From contig NZ_FNHV01000006.1 of NCBI RefSeq assembly GCF_900103585.1, forward strand, positions 1 to 64,000: a stretch of 64,000 nucleotides of DNA, given 5' to 3'. Below, in pieces: positions 9,534-18,560 of the stretch (the first letter of the stretch is position 1; every line of letters begins with the position of its first letter). The translations under genes were made by a program, and so were the position numbers. The DNA comes from Streptomyces sp. cf386 (GTDB taxonomy: Bacteria > Actinomycetota > Actinomycetes > Streptomycetales > Streptomycetaceae). The notes beneath the pieces were generated by a model. It ran no database searches and had not been told where the DNA came from. It saw nothing but the letters and a program-made list of their open reading frames with translations.

Positions 9534-10454
9534 ATGGTCATGCGAAAGGGACGAGAGGTACTGGTCATCGGCGGGAACCGCTATTTCGGCAAGCGGTTGA
9601 TCGCGCGGCTGCTGGCCGCCGGGGACCGGGTGACGGTTCTCAATCGGGGTTCGGCCGCCCCGCCGCCGGGCGTGGTCCATCTGGTCGCCGACCGCGACGA
9701 CGACAAGTCCCTGACGGCGGCGCTGGGTTCGCGGACGTTCGACGTCGTCGTCGACCAGGTCTGCTACACGCCGCGCCAGGCGGAGATCGCCCGCCGGGTC
9801 TTCACCGGCCGCACCCGTCGCTACGTACTGACGTCGACGGTCGAGGTGTACGAGTACGAGGACTCGATCGCCCCCGTGCGTGAGCCGGACGTGGATCCCC
9901 TGGACGTGCTCGTGGACCTCGAACTCCCTTGGGAAGACCCCGAGTTCCTCGAAGCCCACTACGGCGAGGGCAAACGGCAGGCGGAGGCCGTGTTCGCCGC
10001 CGACCCGGACTTCCCGTACGCGGCGGTGCGCGTCGCCCATGTGCTGGGCGGGGACGACGACTTCACGGGCCGTATGACCCACTACGCGAACCGCATCCGC
10101 GCCGGTGAGCCGATCGCCGTTCCGGTCGTGAACCACCCGGCGACGTACATCCACGTCGAGGAGATCGCCGACTTCCTGTTCTGGGCGGTGGGCGAGGACT
10201 TCACGGGCCCGGTCAACGCCGCCTCCCACGGCCTGCTGACCACCGAGGACCTGTGCGACGCGATCGCCGCGCACCTCCCGGACGGCCGGACCGTGTTCCG
10301 GCCCGTCGAGGTCGGCGAGGTCTCCCCGTTCGCCTTCACCCGTGCCTACGGCATGGACAACTCCCGTGCCACACGGCTCGGTTTCCGCTTCACGCGCGCC
10401 CGGGAGTGGCTCCCGAAGGCCGTCGCCGAGACCCTCGGAAAGGACGCCGGCTGA
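9534..10454 (+). CDS. NAD-dependent epimerase/dehydratase family protein (extended SDR)
   Basis: 306 residues. The Rossmann nucleotide loop is 'VLVIGGNRYFGKRLIARLL' (G-G-x-x-x-x-G). A serine-type strand 'YVLTSTVEVYEYED' and a YxxxK motif ('HYGEGK') supply the likely catalytic Tyr and Lys. It resembles the atypical SDR group used on sugar nucleotides or isoflavone-like substrates; the substrate cannot be told. The ATG at 9534 has GGGAGA just upstream; a second ATG at 9540 (same frame) is equally possible. It ends one base before the aldo/keto reductase start, so the two form an operon and may act on the same carbonyl metabolite. Confidence 0.85.
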   Translation: MVMRKGREVLVIGGNRYFGKRLIARLLAAGDRVTVLNRGSAAPPPGVVHLVADRDDDKSLTAALGSRTFDVVVDQVCYTPRQAEIARRVFTGRTRRYVLTSTVEVYEYEDSIAPVREPDVDPLDVLVDLELPWEDPEFLEAHYGEGKRQAEAVFAADPDFPYAAVRVAHVLGGDDDFTGRMTHYANRIRAGEPIAVPVVNHPATYIHVEEIADFLFWAVGEDFTGPVNAASHGLLTTEDLCDAIAAHLPDGRTVFRPVEVGEVSPFAFTRAYGMDNSRATRLGFRFTRAREWLPKAVAETLGKDAG

Positions 10455-10455
10455 C

Positions 10456-11352
10456 ATGCGCTACCGCACTCTCGGCCCTCACCGCGTCAGCGCGATCGGC
10501 CTCGGCGCGATGCCGCTGTCCGTCGAGGGCGGCCCCGACGAGCGGCGCGCCCTGGCCACCGTGCACGCCGCCCTGGACTCGGGCGTGACGCTGCTGGACA
10601 CCGCGGACTCCTACCATCTGCCGGGCGCCGAGCCCGGTCACAACGAACTCCTCGTCGCCCGCGCACTGGCCGCGTACGGCGGCGACACCGACGGCGTGTT
10701 GGTCGCCACCAAGGGCGGCCGCGGCAGACCGGCCGACGGCAGCTGGACGGTGAACGGCGACCCCCGCCACCTCAAGACGGCAGCCGAGGCCTCGCTCCGG
10801 CGGCTCGGCGTCGAGGCGATCGGGCTCTACCAGCTGCACAAGCCCGACCCGACCGTCCCGTTCGAGGAGTCGCTCGGCGCGCTGCGCGAACTCCTCGACG
10901 AGGGCAAGATCCGCCTGGCCGGCGTCTCCAACACGGACGTGGACCAGATCCGCACGGCCCACCGCATCCTCGGCGATCGTCTGGTCTCGGTGCAGAACCA
11001 GTACTCGCCCGCCGTACGGGACAGCGACGCCGAGCTGCGGCTGTGCGCCGAGCTGGGACTGGCGTTCCTGCCCTGGAGCCCTCTGGGCGGCATCTCGCGC
11101 AGCTCGCTGGACGGGCCGTCATGGACGGAGGGTGAGGCGCGCTTCGGCGCCTTCCACGAGGTGGCCGCCTCCCGCGGCGTCAGCCCCCAGCAGGTGTGCC
11201 TGGCCTGGCTGCTGGCACGGTCCCCGGCCGCCATCCCGATTCCGGGGGCGAGCCGCCCGGAATCGATACGGGACTCGGCGGGCGCGGCCGACCTGGTGCT
11301 CGACACGGAGGAGCTGGCGCGGCTGAACGGGGCGGCTGTGCCGGTCGGTTGA
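10456..11352 (+). CDS. Aldo/keto reductase
   Basis: 298-residue NADPH-dependent carbonyl reductase with a TIM barrel. The catalytic tetrad is visible: Asp and Tyr in 'LLDTADSYHLPG', Lys in 'VATKGGRG', His in 'YQLHKPDP'. The nucleotide-binding end is 'IPIPGASRPESI'. The ATG at 10456 comes two bases after the epimerase stop, suggesting coupling. It is convergent with the AAA ATPase gene, leaving 10 bases between stops and no room for a separate terminator. Substrate unknown. Confidence 0.9.
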   Translation: MRYRTLGPHRVSAIGLGAMPLSVEGGPDERRALATVHAALDSGVTLLDTADSYHLPGAEPGHNELLVARALAAYGGDTDGVLVATKGGRGRPADGSWTVNGDPRHLKTAAEASLRRLGVEAIGLYQLHKPDPTVPFEESLGALRELLDEGKIRLAGVSNTDVDQIRTAHRILGDRLVSVQNQYSPAVRDSDAELRLCAELGLAFLPWSPLGGISRSSLDGPSWTEGEARFGAFHEVAASRGVSPQQVCLAWLLARSPAAIPIPGASRPESIRDSAGAADLVLDTEELARLNGAAVPVG

Positions 11353-11362
11353 GGCTCGCGGG

Positions 11363-12856
11363 TCAGTCGGGCGGGGCCAGGCCCGGGCGCGGGGGACCGG
11401 GGAGGTCGGGTGCGTCCGTCGGAGGCGGCCGCTCCCCCTCCGCGTCCGTGTCCGCACCCCGGACTCCGAGGAGGCGTCGGGTGAGGTGGTCCTGGTCGGA
11501 GAGGAGTTCGTCGAGGGCGGCGCGGACGTCGTCCGGCTGGGTGCGGGGGGACTCGCGCTCGGCCGCGATGAGTACGGAGCGCCGGACCAGTTCCTTGGTG
11601 AAGGAGGCCGTCGTGCCCTCCGTGCGGGCCACCACCTCGTCCGCGATGTCCTTGCCGAGGCCGAGTCCGGCGCCGTAGAGGCCGAGGAGGCGGGTGCGGC
11701 CCTCGGCGTCGGGCAGCGGGATCTCCACGGCGAGGTCGATACGGCCGGGGCGCTGGACCAGGGCCGGTTCCAGCAGGTCGGCGCGGTTGGTGGTGAGGAG
11801 GAAGGCGACGTCGGCGTCGTCGCCGAGGCCGTCCATCTCGTTGAGGACCTGGAAGAGCAGGGGCTGGTCGCCACCGCCGTGGTCGCGGGCCTCGGCGATC
11901 AGGTCGCAGTCCTCCAGGACGACGAGCGCCGGCTGGAGCATCCGGGCCAGGGCGCAGGCGGGGCCGATGGCCGAGATGCTGGTACCGGCCAGGACCACCA
12001 CCGTGAACTGCGGGAGGTGGGAGAGCAGATAGCGGATCGTGTGGGTCTTGCCGGTGCCGGGCGGGCCGTACAGCAGCAGTCCGCGGCGCAGGTGCTGGCC
12101 CGCGGCGCGCAGGTGCTCGCGGCGCCGGGCCACACCCACGACCTGGCGTTCCAGGCGTTCGAGGAGGCCGTCGGGCAGCACGATGTCGTCGCGGGTGAGG
12201 TCGGGGCGGCGGTGGAAGCGGAAGGGTCCGAGGCCGCGCCGGAACTCCGAGCCCTCGAAGGAGAGGACCTGGCCGCGGAAGACGTTGTGTTCGCGTACGA
12301 GGGTGTCGAGCCCGGCGAGCAGGCGGTCCGCGAACTCCTTGTCCCGCGCGAGGACTTCGACCTCGACCTTGTTGCGCCCGTACTGGTCCTGCGGTCCGCG
12401 CAGCAGCACCGCGAACCGTTCGTCGCCGTCCCGGCCCAGGTAGAACCCGCAGGAGACGCAGGCCAGTTCGGTGTCCGGTGCGACGGGGAGGTGGGCGTAG
12501 TCGACGGCGCCGATCACGAAGCGGTCGTAGCGGTCGGCCGCGTCGAGGATGTCACCGAGGGTGAGATCGCCGTGGTGCTGGGCACCGCGCAGACCGATCA
12601 GTTCGTAGGAGCGGGCGGGGTCGGCGGCGAACCAGCGCTCCAGGGCGAGGTGGACGTTGGGGAGGTCGTAGGGCGCGTAGGCCGCCTTGACCACGGGGCG
12701 GTCGGAGGGGGTGGAGCCGAGGTGGTCCATCAGCCGGGTGCTGAGGTTGCGGCCGCTCTCCTGGTTCTTGCGGGGTGCGCGGGCGACCGCCTCCAGGAAC
12801 TCGTAGAAGAGCTCGCTCACTTGGTCCAGCGAGATGGGTGTCGCCTCTTGCGCCAT
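11363..12856 (-). CDS. AAA+ ATPase with a long N-terminal domain
   Basis: 497 residues. The N-terminal 230 residues have no motif that I recognise, apart from a CxxC in 'ACVSCGFYLG'. The AAA module has Walker A 'YGPPGTGKTHT' (264-271), Walker B 'ALVVLEDCDLI' and a second region of homology 'LLTTNRADLLEPALVQRPGRIDL' with the arginine finger (quoted in part: 'EPALVQRPGRI'). This is close to the classical Cdc48/FtsH-type AAA clade, without a protease HExxH. The C-terminus is Pro-rich and disordered. The ATG at 12856 has GGAGG five bases upstream. It probably remodels or unfolds an unknown protein partner. Confidence 0.85.
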   Translation of the reverse strand: MAQEATPISLDQVSELFYEFLEAVARAPRKNQESGRNLSTRLMDHLGSTPSDRPVVKAAYAPYDLPNVHLALERWFAADPARSYELIGLRGAQHHGDLTLGDILDAADRYDRFVIGAVDYAHLPVAPDTELACVSCGFYLGRDGDERFAVLLRGPQDQYGRNKVEVEVLARDKEFADRLLAGLDTLVREHNVFRGQVLSFEGSEFRRGLGPFRFHRRPDLTRDDIVLPDGLLERLERQVVGVARRREHLRAAGQHLRRGLLLYGPPGTGKTHTIRYLLSHLPQFTVVVLAGTSISAIGPACALARMLQPALVVLEDCDLIAEARDHGGGDQPLLFQVLNEMDGLGDDADVAFLLTTNRADLLEPALVQRPGRIDLAVEIPLPDAEGRTRLLGLYGAGLGLGKDIADEVVARTEGTTASFTKELVRRSVLIAAERESPRTQPDDVRAALDELLSDQDHLTRRLLGVRGADTDAEGERPPPTDAPDLPGPPRPGLAPPD

Positions 12857-13032
12857 GCCCGCCTCCGTACGTCCGCATGTCCGCGTCGGTAGGTCCACGT
12901 CGAGGGCTCCAGCGTGAGCCGAACGGGCCGACGGGTCAAAGGATTTAGGACAAGTGGTGGTGAACGGTCCGCAAAGGGGCGAGGCTCGCGGGGTGCGGGG
13001 GCGGAGGCGGGGTGCCCCGGGGGGGGGGCCGA

Positions 13033-13058
13033 GCAGGGGCTTCCTGCCCGGCCCCTGC
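13033..13058 (-). terminator. Weak hairpin beside a ten-G run
   Basis: GCAGGGGC (13033-13040) faces GCCCCTGC (13051-13058) around a 10-base loop, just past the stop of the small membrane-protein gene. A run of ten G lies at 13019-13028. It is a plausible terminator for the minus-strand pair at 13066-13840. The rest of 12857-13065 holds no gene that I can see. Confidence 0.45.
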
Positions 13059-13065
13059 CCGACAC

Positions 13066-13359
13066 TCATCCCCGCCCGACACCCCGGCCCTCCACGCCGC
13101 CACCCGGCACCGGAGCCCCGAGGCGACGTACGCCCTGGTCGGCGGCCTTCACCACCGCCGGCGTGACCAGAGCCACCGCCACCTTCCACACCGGGTCCGG
13201 CACCAGTGCCACGGCGGCCCCCACGGCGAGCAGGGGACCGGCCGCCCGGGCGACGCGGGCGCCCCTGCCCGGGCGCATGGATGCCTGTGCGTCGAGGTAC
13301 CCGCCGGTCAGCACCGCCAGTTCGGCGACGACCAGGACGAGGGCCAGAGTGATGTCCAT
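13066..13359 (-). CDS. Small hydrophobic membrane protein
   Basis: 97 residues with a membrane helix at about 3-20 ('ITLALVLVVAELAVLTGGYL') and a second hydrophobic stretch near 40-70, then a Gly/Arg tail. No family recognised. The ATG at 13359 has GGAG about seven bases upstream and follows the secreted-protein stop by 13 bases, so the pair looks like one operon. Coding use is normal for the genome, but with no homology signal the call is cautious. Confidence 0.55.
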   Translation of the reverse strand: MDITLALVLVVAELAVLTGGYLDAQASMRPGRGARVARAAGPLLAVGAAVALVPDPVWKVAVALVTPAVVKAADQGVRRLGAPVPGGGVEGRGVGRG

Positions 13360-13372
13360 GGGCCGGCTCCGC

Positions 13373-13840
13373 TCAGTCTCCGGCGGAGCTGCAGTCCCAG
13401 TGCCCCGACGCCTTGTTCGCGGCGACGCGCGGAGCGAGGTCCGTGCCGCCGCCGGGCGGGTTCGCGACCCACTTGCAGCCGAAGTCCTTCATGAAGTGCT
13501 CCAGGGTGTAGTTGTGGTACTTCGCCTGGATCTTCTTGAGGCGCGCGATGCCCGCCGGGGTGGCGTTGAACGCCTTGCTGTACTCCTTGGTGTCCTTCAC
13601 CAGGCAGCCGGCGGAAACGATCGCTCCCACCCAGCCCGCGCCCTTGGACGCGATGGTCTTCCCCAGCGAGCCGACACTGACACCGGTCGCCAGCAGCGAA
13701 CCGCACACGCCGCTGATGCTCTTGTAGTCACGCCCCCCGGCCGGCTGGGCCGCCGTGGCCGCCTGGGCCGGAGCCACACCCGCGGTGAGGAGCACCGCAC
13801 CGGCGGCCGTGCCGACCAACGTCTTACGCAATGTGTCCAT
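13373..13840 (-). CDS. Small secreted protein
   Basis: 155 residues starting with a Sec signal peptide ('LVGTAAGAVLLTAGVAPAQA', cleavage after AQA), leaving a mature protein of about 128 residues with four cysteines (in 'SGVCGSLL', 'SAGCLVKD', 'DFGCKWVA', 'HWDCSSAGD') that could form two disulfides. The ATG at 13840 follows GGGGGAA. No family is recognised. A following membrane protein in the same direction suggests an envelope function. Confidence 0.75.
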   Translation of the reverse strand: MDTLRKTLVGTAAGAVLLTAGVAPAQAATAAQPAGGRDYKSISGVCGSLLATGVSVGSLGKTIASKGAGWVGAIVSAGCLVKDTKEYSKAFNATPAGIARLKKIQAKYHNYTLEHFMKDFGCKWVANPPGGGTDLAPRVAANKASGHWDCSSAGD

Positions 13841-14019
13841 GGGTTCCCCCGGACTTCCTCGTGCTCGACGGGCACCCGCACCCGGTCCCGGTACGGGCCC
13901 CGGTCCCACCATCTGGCGGCGGAACCGGCAGCGTCTGCCGCCCTGCCCGTGGAGAGGCGCGGAAGATCCACCGGGTTGGGCAAGGACGGGCAACGGAACG
14001 TAATCATCCGGTAATGCCG

Positions 14020-14049
14020 TCAGGCGTACGGCAGTTGCCGTACGCCTGA
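14020..14049. repeat. 14-bp perfect inverted repeat
   Basis: TCAGGCGTACGGCA (14020-14033) and its exact complement (14036-14049) are separated by two bases. It lies 180 bases upstream of the secreted-protein start and 157 bases past the dctA stop. It could be a terminator or a compact operator; no U-run favours either. Confidence 0.6.
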
Positions 14050-14121
14050 GTCGGGACCAGCGATGTTCGACCGGGCGGCTGAGCGACGGGGGAGCATCCC
14101 AGCCGCCCGGAGCTTGTGTGG

Positions 14122-14162
14122 CCGGACGCCCGGCCCCGGTTCAGGCGGGGCCGGGCGTCCGG
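14122..14162 (-). terminator. Terminator of dctA
   Basis: A 16-bp perfect stem (14122-14137 with 14147-14162) around a 9-base loop, all G/C except two positions, 44 bases beyond the dctA stop on the minus strand. Such U-less stems are common terminators in this genus. Confidence 0.75.
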
Positions 14163-14205
14163 AGCAGGGGGCCGCGGAGCAGGTGGCTCCGGAGCGGGCC
14201 GGAGG

Positions 14206-15597
14206 TCAGGCCTTGGCGAGTTCCTTCTCGCCGCCCGCTTCCGGCGCCTCCGCGGCCGGGGCGGCGCCGTGGCCGTCGTCCAGGAGGGTCTTCTCGTCGA
14301 ACGGGATCTGACCGGCGAGCACCTCGTTGACCCTGCCCTTGTCGATCTCCTTGGTCCAGGTTCCGATCAGGACCGTGGCGACGGCGTTGCCCGCGAAGTT
14401 CGTCAGGGCGCGGGCCTCGCTCATGAAGCGGTCGATGCCGACGATGAGGCCGATACCGTCCACCAGGGCGGGCTTGTGCGACTGCAGACCACCGGCCAGC
14501 GTCGCCAGACCCGCGCCGGTGACACCGGCGGCGCCCTTGGAGGCGACCAGCAGGAAGAGCAGCAGCGGGATCTGCTCGGCGAGCGCCATCGGCGTACCCA
14601 TGGCGTCGGCGATGAACAGGGACGCCATGGTCATGTAGATCATGGTGCCGTCGAGGTTGAAGGAGTAGCCGGTCGGGACGGTGATGCCGACCACCGGCTT
14701 GCTGACACCGAGGTGCTCCATCTTCGCGATGAGGCGCGGCAGCGCGGACTCGGAGGAGGAGGTGGACAGGATCAGCAGGAACTCACGGCCCAGGTACTTG
14801 AAGAGCGTGAGGATGTTCAGGCCGGCGACGAGCCGCAGCAGCGCGCCGAGCACGATGAAGACGAAGAGGAAGCAGGTGACGTAGAAGCCGAGCATCAGGA
14901 TGGCGAGCTTCTTGAGCGCGTCGACGCCGGCGGACCCGGTGACGGCGGCGATAGCGCCGAAGGCGCCGATCGGCGCGGCCCACATCACCATGGCGAGGAT
15001 GCGGAAGACGAGCTTCTGGATGTGCTGCACACCGCGCAGGATCGGCTCTCCGGCAGAGCCCATGCCCTGCAGCGCGAAGCCGACGAGGAGGGCGACGAGC
15101 AGGGTCTGGAGGACCTCTTGGACGGTGAAGGCGGAGAGCATCGTGGTCGGGATGATGCCGAGCAGGAACTCGGTGGTGTCCTTGGCCTCCGCGTCGACCT
15201 GCGCGTGACCGGCGTCCTTGACGGCGTCGGTGATGGCGAGCCCGGAGCCCGGCTCCAGGATGTTGCCGACGACCAGGCCGATACCGAGCGCGACCAGCGA
15301 CATCGCGAGGAAGTAGACCAGCGCGATACCGCCGACCTTGCCGACCTTGGCGGCTTTCCGTACCGAGCCGATGCCCAGCACGATCGTGCAGAAGATGATC
15401 GGCGAGATCATCATCTTGATCAGGTTCACGAAGCCCGTCCCGATGGGCTTCAGCTCGACCGCGAAGTCGGGAGCGATAAGACCCACGGCGATACCGAGGG
15501 CGACCGCGATGATCACCGCGATGTAGAGGTAGTGCGTGCGGTCCCGCTTGGCGACGGGTGCGGCAGGTGCCGTATCGGGGGAACTGGCGGCGGCCAC
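14206..15597 (-). CDS. dctA: C4-dicarboxylate:cation symporter (DctA family)
   Basis: 463-residue secondary transporter of the DAACS family for succinate, fumarate and malate, in the inner membrane with about eight helices. Family signatures visible: 'ISPIIFCTIVLGIG', the serine-rich re-entrant loop 'LSTSSSESALP', the cation motif 'VPTGYSFNLDGT' and 'GIDRFMSEARALTNFAGNA'. The GTG at 15597 is chosen because AAGGAGG (15610-15604) sits six bases upstream; an ATG at 15627 and other earlier starts lack one. It is divergent from a DcuS-like kinase gene across about 220 bases and is therefore the likely target of that two-component system. Confidence 0.93.
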   Translation of the reverse strand: MAAASSPDTAPAAPVAKRDRTHYLYIAVIIAVALGIAVGLIAPDFAVELKPIGTGFVNLIKMMISPIIFCTIVLGIGSVRKAAKVGKVGGIALVYFLAMSLVALGIGLVVGNILEPGSGLAITDAVKDAGHAQVDAEAKDTTEFLLGIIPTTMLSAFTVQEVLQTLLVALLVGFALQGMGSAGEPILRGVQHIQKLVFRILAMVMWAAPIGAFGAIAAVTGSAGVDALKKLAILMLGFYVTCFLFVFIVLGALLRLVAGLNILTLFKYLGREFLLILSTSSSESALPRLIAKMEHLGVSKPVVGITVPTGYSFNLDGTMIYMTMASLFIADAMGTPMALAEQIPLLLFLLVASKGAAGVTGAGLATLAGGLQSHKPALVDGIGLIVGIDRFMSEARALTNFAGNAVATVLIGTWTKEIDKGRVNEVLAGQIPFDEKTLLDDGHGAAPAAEAPEAGGEKELAKA

Positions 15598-15816
15598 GGC
15601 TGCCCTCCTTGACGTCTTCGTCGGCATCACCGGCGTGCGGCTCACGTCCGGGGTGGGGGTCTCGCTGATCAGGTGCCGCGCCCCGGTGAGGGGGCCACGC
15701 CGCCTTGGGGACGGGGATGTCTTATTCAGCGATGCGGTGACTATCTCCTGCTGTGTGAGGGCGGTCACCCTTCCGTTCATTTAGTTCACAATCAGCCATG
15801 GAGGCAGACTGACGAC

Positions 15817-17859
15817 ATGCGCATCCCCGTCCCGAGACCCCGCAGCCTGGCCGCCCAGCTCTTCGCGATGCAGGCCGTGCTGATAGCGGTGCTCGTCGCC
15901 GGGTACGCGGTGTTCACGTACGTCAGCGACACCGGCCAGGCGGAGGACGCGGCGGGTCGGCAGGCCATGGCGGTCGCGCAGTCGATCGCCGACGCCCCGT
16001 CCGTACGGGAGGCGATCCGCACCGCCGACCCGACGGCCGAGCTCCAGCCGTACGCGCTCCGTGTCCAGCGTGACGCCGAGGTCGACTTCGTCACGATCAT
16101 GAACCGCGAGGGCATTCGCTGGACGCACCCCGACACGGAGCAGATCGGCCAGCACTTCCGCGGCCACACGGAGCGCGCGCTGCGCGGGGAGCCGTTCACC
16201 GAGACGTACACCGGCACGCTCGGCTCGTCCGTCCGTGCGGTCGTGCCGATCTACGACGGGGGGCGTACGCCGCAGGACGTCGTCGGGATGGTCAGCGCCG
16301 GGATCCGGGTCGAGGCGATCAGCAAGCGGGTGCAGGACCAGCTGACGGCGCTGATCGGGGTGGCGGCGGGCGCGCTCGCGCTGGGCGCGATCGGTACGTA
16401 CGTCATCAACGCCCGGCTGCGCCGGCACACCCACGGTATGAACGCGGCCGAGCTGAGCCGGATGCACGACTACCACCAGGCCGCGTTGCACGCGGTGCGT
16501 GAGGGGCTGCTGATGCTGGACGGGCAGTTCAGGGTGGCGTTGATCAACGACGGCGGGCGGGAGCTGCTCGGGGTGGCCGGCGATGTGGTCGGACAGTCGG
16601 TCGCCGACCTCCGCCTGCCCGCGCCGCTGACCGGAGCGCTGCTGGCGTCCGAGCCGAGGGTCGACGAGGTGTACCTGACGGCGGAACGCGTGCTGGTGGT
16701 GAACACCTCGCCGGTCTCGGGCGGCGAGCGGCGCGGCACGGTGGTGACGCTCCGGGACGTCACCGAACTCCAGTCCCTGATGGGCGAGTTGGATTCCGAG
16801 CGCGGCTTCACCCAAGCCTTGCGCTCCCAGGCCCACGAGGCGGCGAACCGCCTCCACACGGTGGTCTCGCTGATCGAACTCGGACGCGCCGAGGAGGCCG
16901 TGGAGTTCGCGACGGCCGAGCTGGAACTGGCCCAGGCCCTCACGGACCAGGTCGTCGCGGCGGTCAGCGAGCCGGTGCTCGCGGCACTCCTGCTGGGCAA
17001 GACGGCACAGGCCAACGAGCGGGGCGTGGAGCTCGTCGTATCGGAGGACAGCCGGCTCGACGACGGTCTGCTGCCGGACACCCTGCCCGCCCGGGACCTG
17101 GTGACGATACTGGGCAACCTGATCGACAACGCGGTGGACGCGGCGCAGGGAAGCGTGGGAGCACGGGTGACGGTGACGGCGTACGCCGAGGGCGGTGAGC
17201 TGGTGCTGCGGGTGTCGGACACCGGGGCCGGGGTGGACCCGGCGCATGCCGAGGCGGTGTTCCTACGCGGGTTCTCCACGAAGCCGGCCGGGCCGGGGGG
17301 TCGGGGGCTGGGGCTGGCGCTGGTGCGGCAGGCGGTGAGCCGGCATCAGGGGGTGTTGTCGGTTACGGAGGCCGACGGGGGTGGGGCGGTGTTTGAGGTG
17401 CGGTTGCCGTTGGGGGAGGGGGCGGTTTTGGGGGGTGGGGGTGCATCGGAGAGTGGCGCTGCTTTGGAGGGTGGTGCCGCGCTGGAGAGTGGGGCCGCTT
17501 CGGGGGGTGGAGCTGCTTCGGAGGGTGGAGCTGCTTCGGGGGTAGGGGCCGCCTCGGGGGATGGGGCCTTGTCGGAGGTGGGGGGCGCCTCGGGGGCGGG
17601 GACGGACTCCGAGGATGAGGGTGATTCGGTGGTGAAGGCCGGGGCGGAGGCGAGGGGCGTCTCGGGATCGGGGACGGACTCCGGAGTTGAGGGCGACTCG
17701 GCCGTGAAGGCCGGGGCGAAGGCAAGAGGCGCCTCGGGAGCAGAGGCGGACTCCGAGGATGAGGGCGGCTCGGCAGTGGGGGCCGGTTCCGAGGAGGGGG
17801 GCGGCTCGGCGGACGGGGCCGTCTCCAAGGGCTCGGTGGGTTCGAGAGGTGACGTATGA
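15817..17859 (+). CDS. DcuS/CitA-like sensor histidine kinase with a long low-complexity C-terminal tail
   Basis: 680 residues. Helix TM1 (about 13-35), an extracytoplasmic sensor domain (about 36-180), TM2 (about 185-205), a PAS domain ('GLLMLDGQFRVALINDGG'), then the phosphoacceptor motif HExxN in 'RSQAHEAANRLHTVVSL'. The HATPase has 'NLIDNAVDA' and 'GGRGLGLALV'. After the kinase ends ('VFEVRLPLGEG', near residue 534) come about 145 residues of Gly/Ala/Ser repeats and acidic/Lys segments not usual in the family. The ATG at 15817 has GGAGG 12 bases upstream. The stop overlaps the regulator start (ATGA). It probably senses C4-dicarboxylates or citrate for the divergent dctA. Confidence 0.9.
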   Translation: MRIPVPRPRSLAAQLFAMQAVLIAVLVAGYAVFTYVSDTGQAEDAAGRQAMAVAQSIADAPSVREAIRTADPTAELQPYALRVQRDAEVDFVTIMNREGIRWTHPDTEQIGQHFRGHTERALRGEPFTETYTGTLGSSVRAVVPIYDGGRTPQDVVGMVSAGIRVEAISKRVQDQLTALIGVAAGALALGAIGTYVINARLRRHTHGMNAAELSRMHDYHQAALHAVREGLLMLDGQFRVALINDGGRELLGVAGDVVGQSVADLRLPAPLTGALLASEPRVDEVYLTAERVLVVNTSPVSGGERRGTVVTLRDVTELQSLMGELDSERGFTQALRSQAHEAANRLHTVVSLIELGRAEEAVEFATAELELAQALTDQVVAAVSEPVLAALLLGKTAQANERGVELVVSEDSRLDDGLLPDTLPARDLVTILGNLIDNAVDAAQGSVGARVTVTAYAEGGELVLRVSDTGAGVDPAHAEAVFLRGFSTKPAGPGGRGLGLALVRQAVSRHQGVLSVTEADGGGAVFEVRLPLGEGAVLGGGGASESGAALEGGAALESGAASGGGAASEGGAASGVGAASGDGALSEVGGASGAGTDSEDEGDSVVKAGAEARGVSGSGTDSGVEGDSAVKAGAKARGASGAEADSEDEGGSAVGAGSEEGGGSADGAVSKGSVGSRGDV

Positions 17860-18560
17860 CGGCGACGGACGAGCAGGCGATTCGCGTCCTGGTCGTGGAG
17901 GACGACCCCGTGGCGGCGGACGCGCACATGATGTACGTCGGCCGGGTGCCGGGGTTCGTCGCGGTCGGCAAGGCGCACACGGGGGCGGAGGCGCGGCGCG
18001 CGCTGGAGCGGACGCCGGTGGATCTGCTGCTGCTCGACCTGCACCTGCCGGATGTGCACGGGTTGCAGCTGGCGCGGTCGTTGCGGGCGGCCGGGCATCA
18101 CGCGGATGTGATCGCGGTGACGTCGGCGCGGGATCTGGCCGTGGTGCGGGAGGGGGTGTCGCTGGGGGTCGTGCAGTACGTACTGAAGCCGTTCACGTTC
18201 GCGACGCTGCGGGATCGGCTGGTGCGGTACTCCGAGTTCCATGCCGCGGTGGGCGAGGCGAGCGGGCAGGACGAGGTGGACCGGGCGCTGGCGGCGCTGC
18301 GGGCGCCCTCGCCTGCGGCGCTGCCCAAGGGGTTGAGCGCGCCGACGTTGGAGCGGGTGACGGGGGTGCTGCGGGAGGCGGAGGAGGGGCTTACCGCGGC
18401 GGGGGTTGCTGAGGCGGTGGGGATTTCCCGGATTACGGCTCGGCGGTATCTGGAGCATTTGGTGGAGGCGGGGCGGGCTGAGCGGAAGCCGGTTTATGGG
18501 CAGGTGGGGAGGCCGGAGTTGGTTTATCGGTGGGTTCGGGGGGTGGAGAAGGGACGCTAG
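17856..18560 (+). CDS. CitB/DcuR-type response regulator
   Basis: 234 residues. The receiver has the acidic pocket 'VVEDDPVAADAH', the phospho-Asp in 'LLLLDLHLPDVHG' and the conserved Lys in 'QYVLKPF'. The C-terminal DNA-binding half is of the CitB type, with HTH 'TAAGVAEAVGISRITARRYL'. It is translationally coupled to the kinase (4-base overlap). It is the probable activator of dctA. Its stop overlaps the convergent STAND gene by four bases. Confidence 0.92.
   Translation: MTATDEQAIRVLVVEDDPVAADAHMMYVGRVPGFVAVGKAHTGAEARRALERTPVDLLLLDLHLPDVHGLQLARSLRAAGHHADVIAVTSARDLAVVREGVSLGVVQYVLKPFTFATLRDRLVRYSEFHAAVGEASGQDEVDRALAALRAPSPAALPKGLSAPTLERVTGVLREAEEGLTAAGVAEAVGISRITARRYLEHLVEAGRAERKPVYGQVGRPELVYRWVRGVEKGR

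Noticed and set aside
13831..14049. Short plus-strand frame over the secreted-protein upstream region
   Set aside because: No ribosome site or family signal; antisense to a signal-peptide gene and a dyad.
14099..15780. Upstream ATG starts for dctA at 15627 and beyond
   Set aside because: They lack ribosome sites, while GTG 15597 has a perfect AAGGAGG six bases away.
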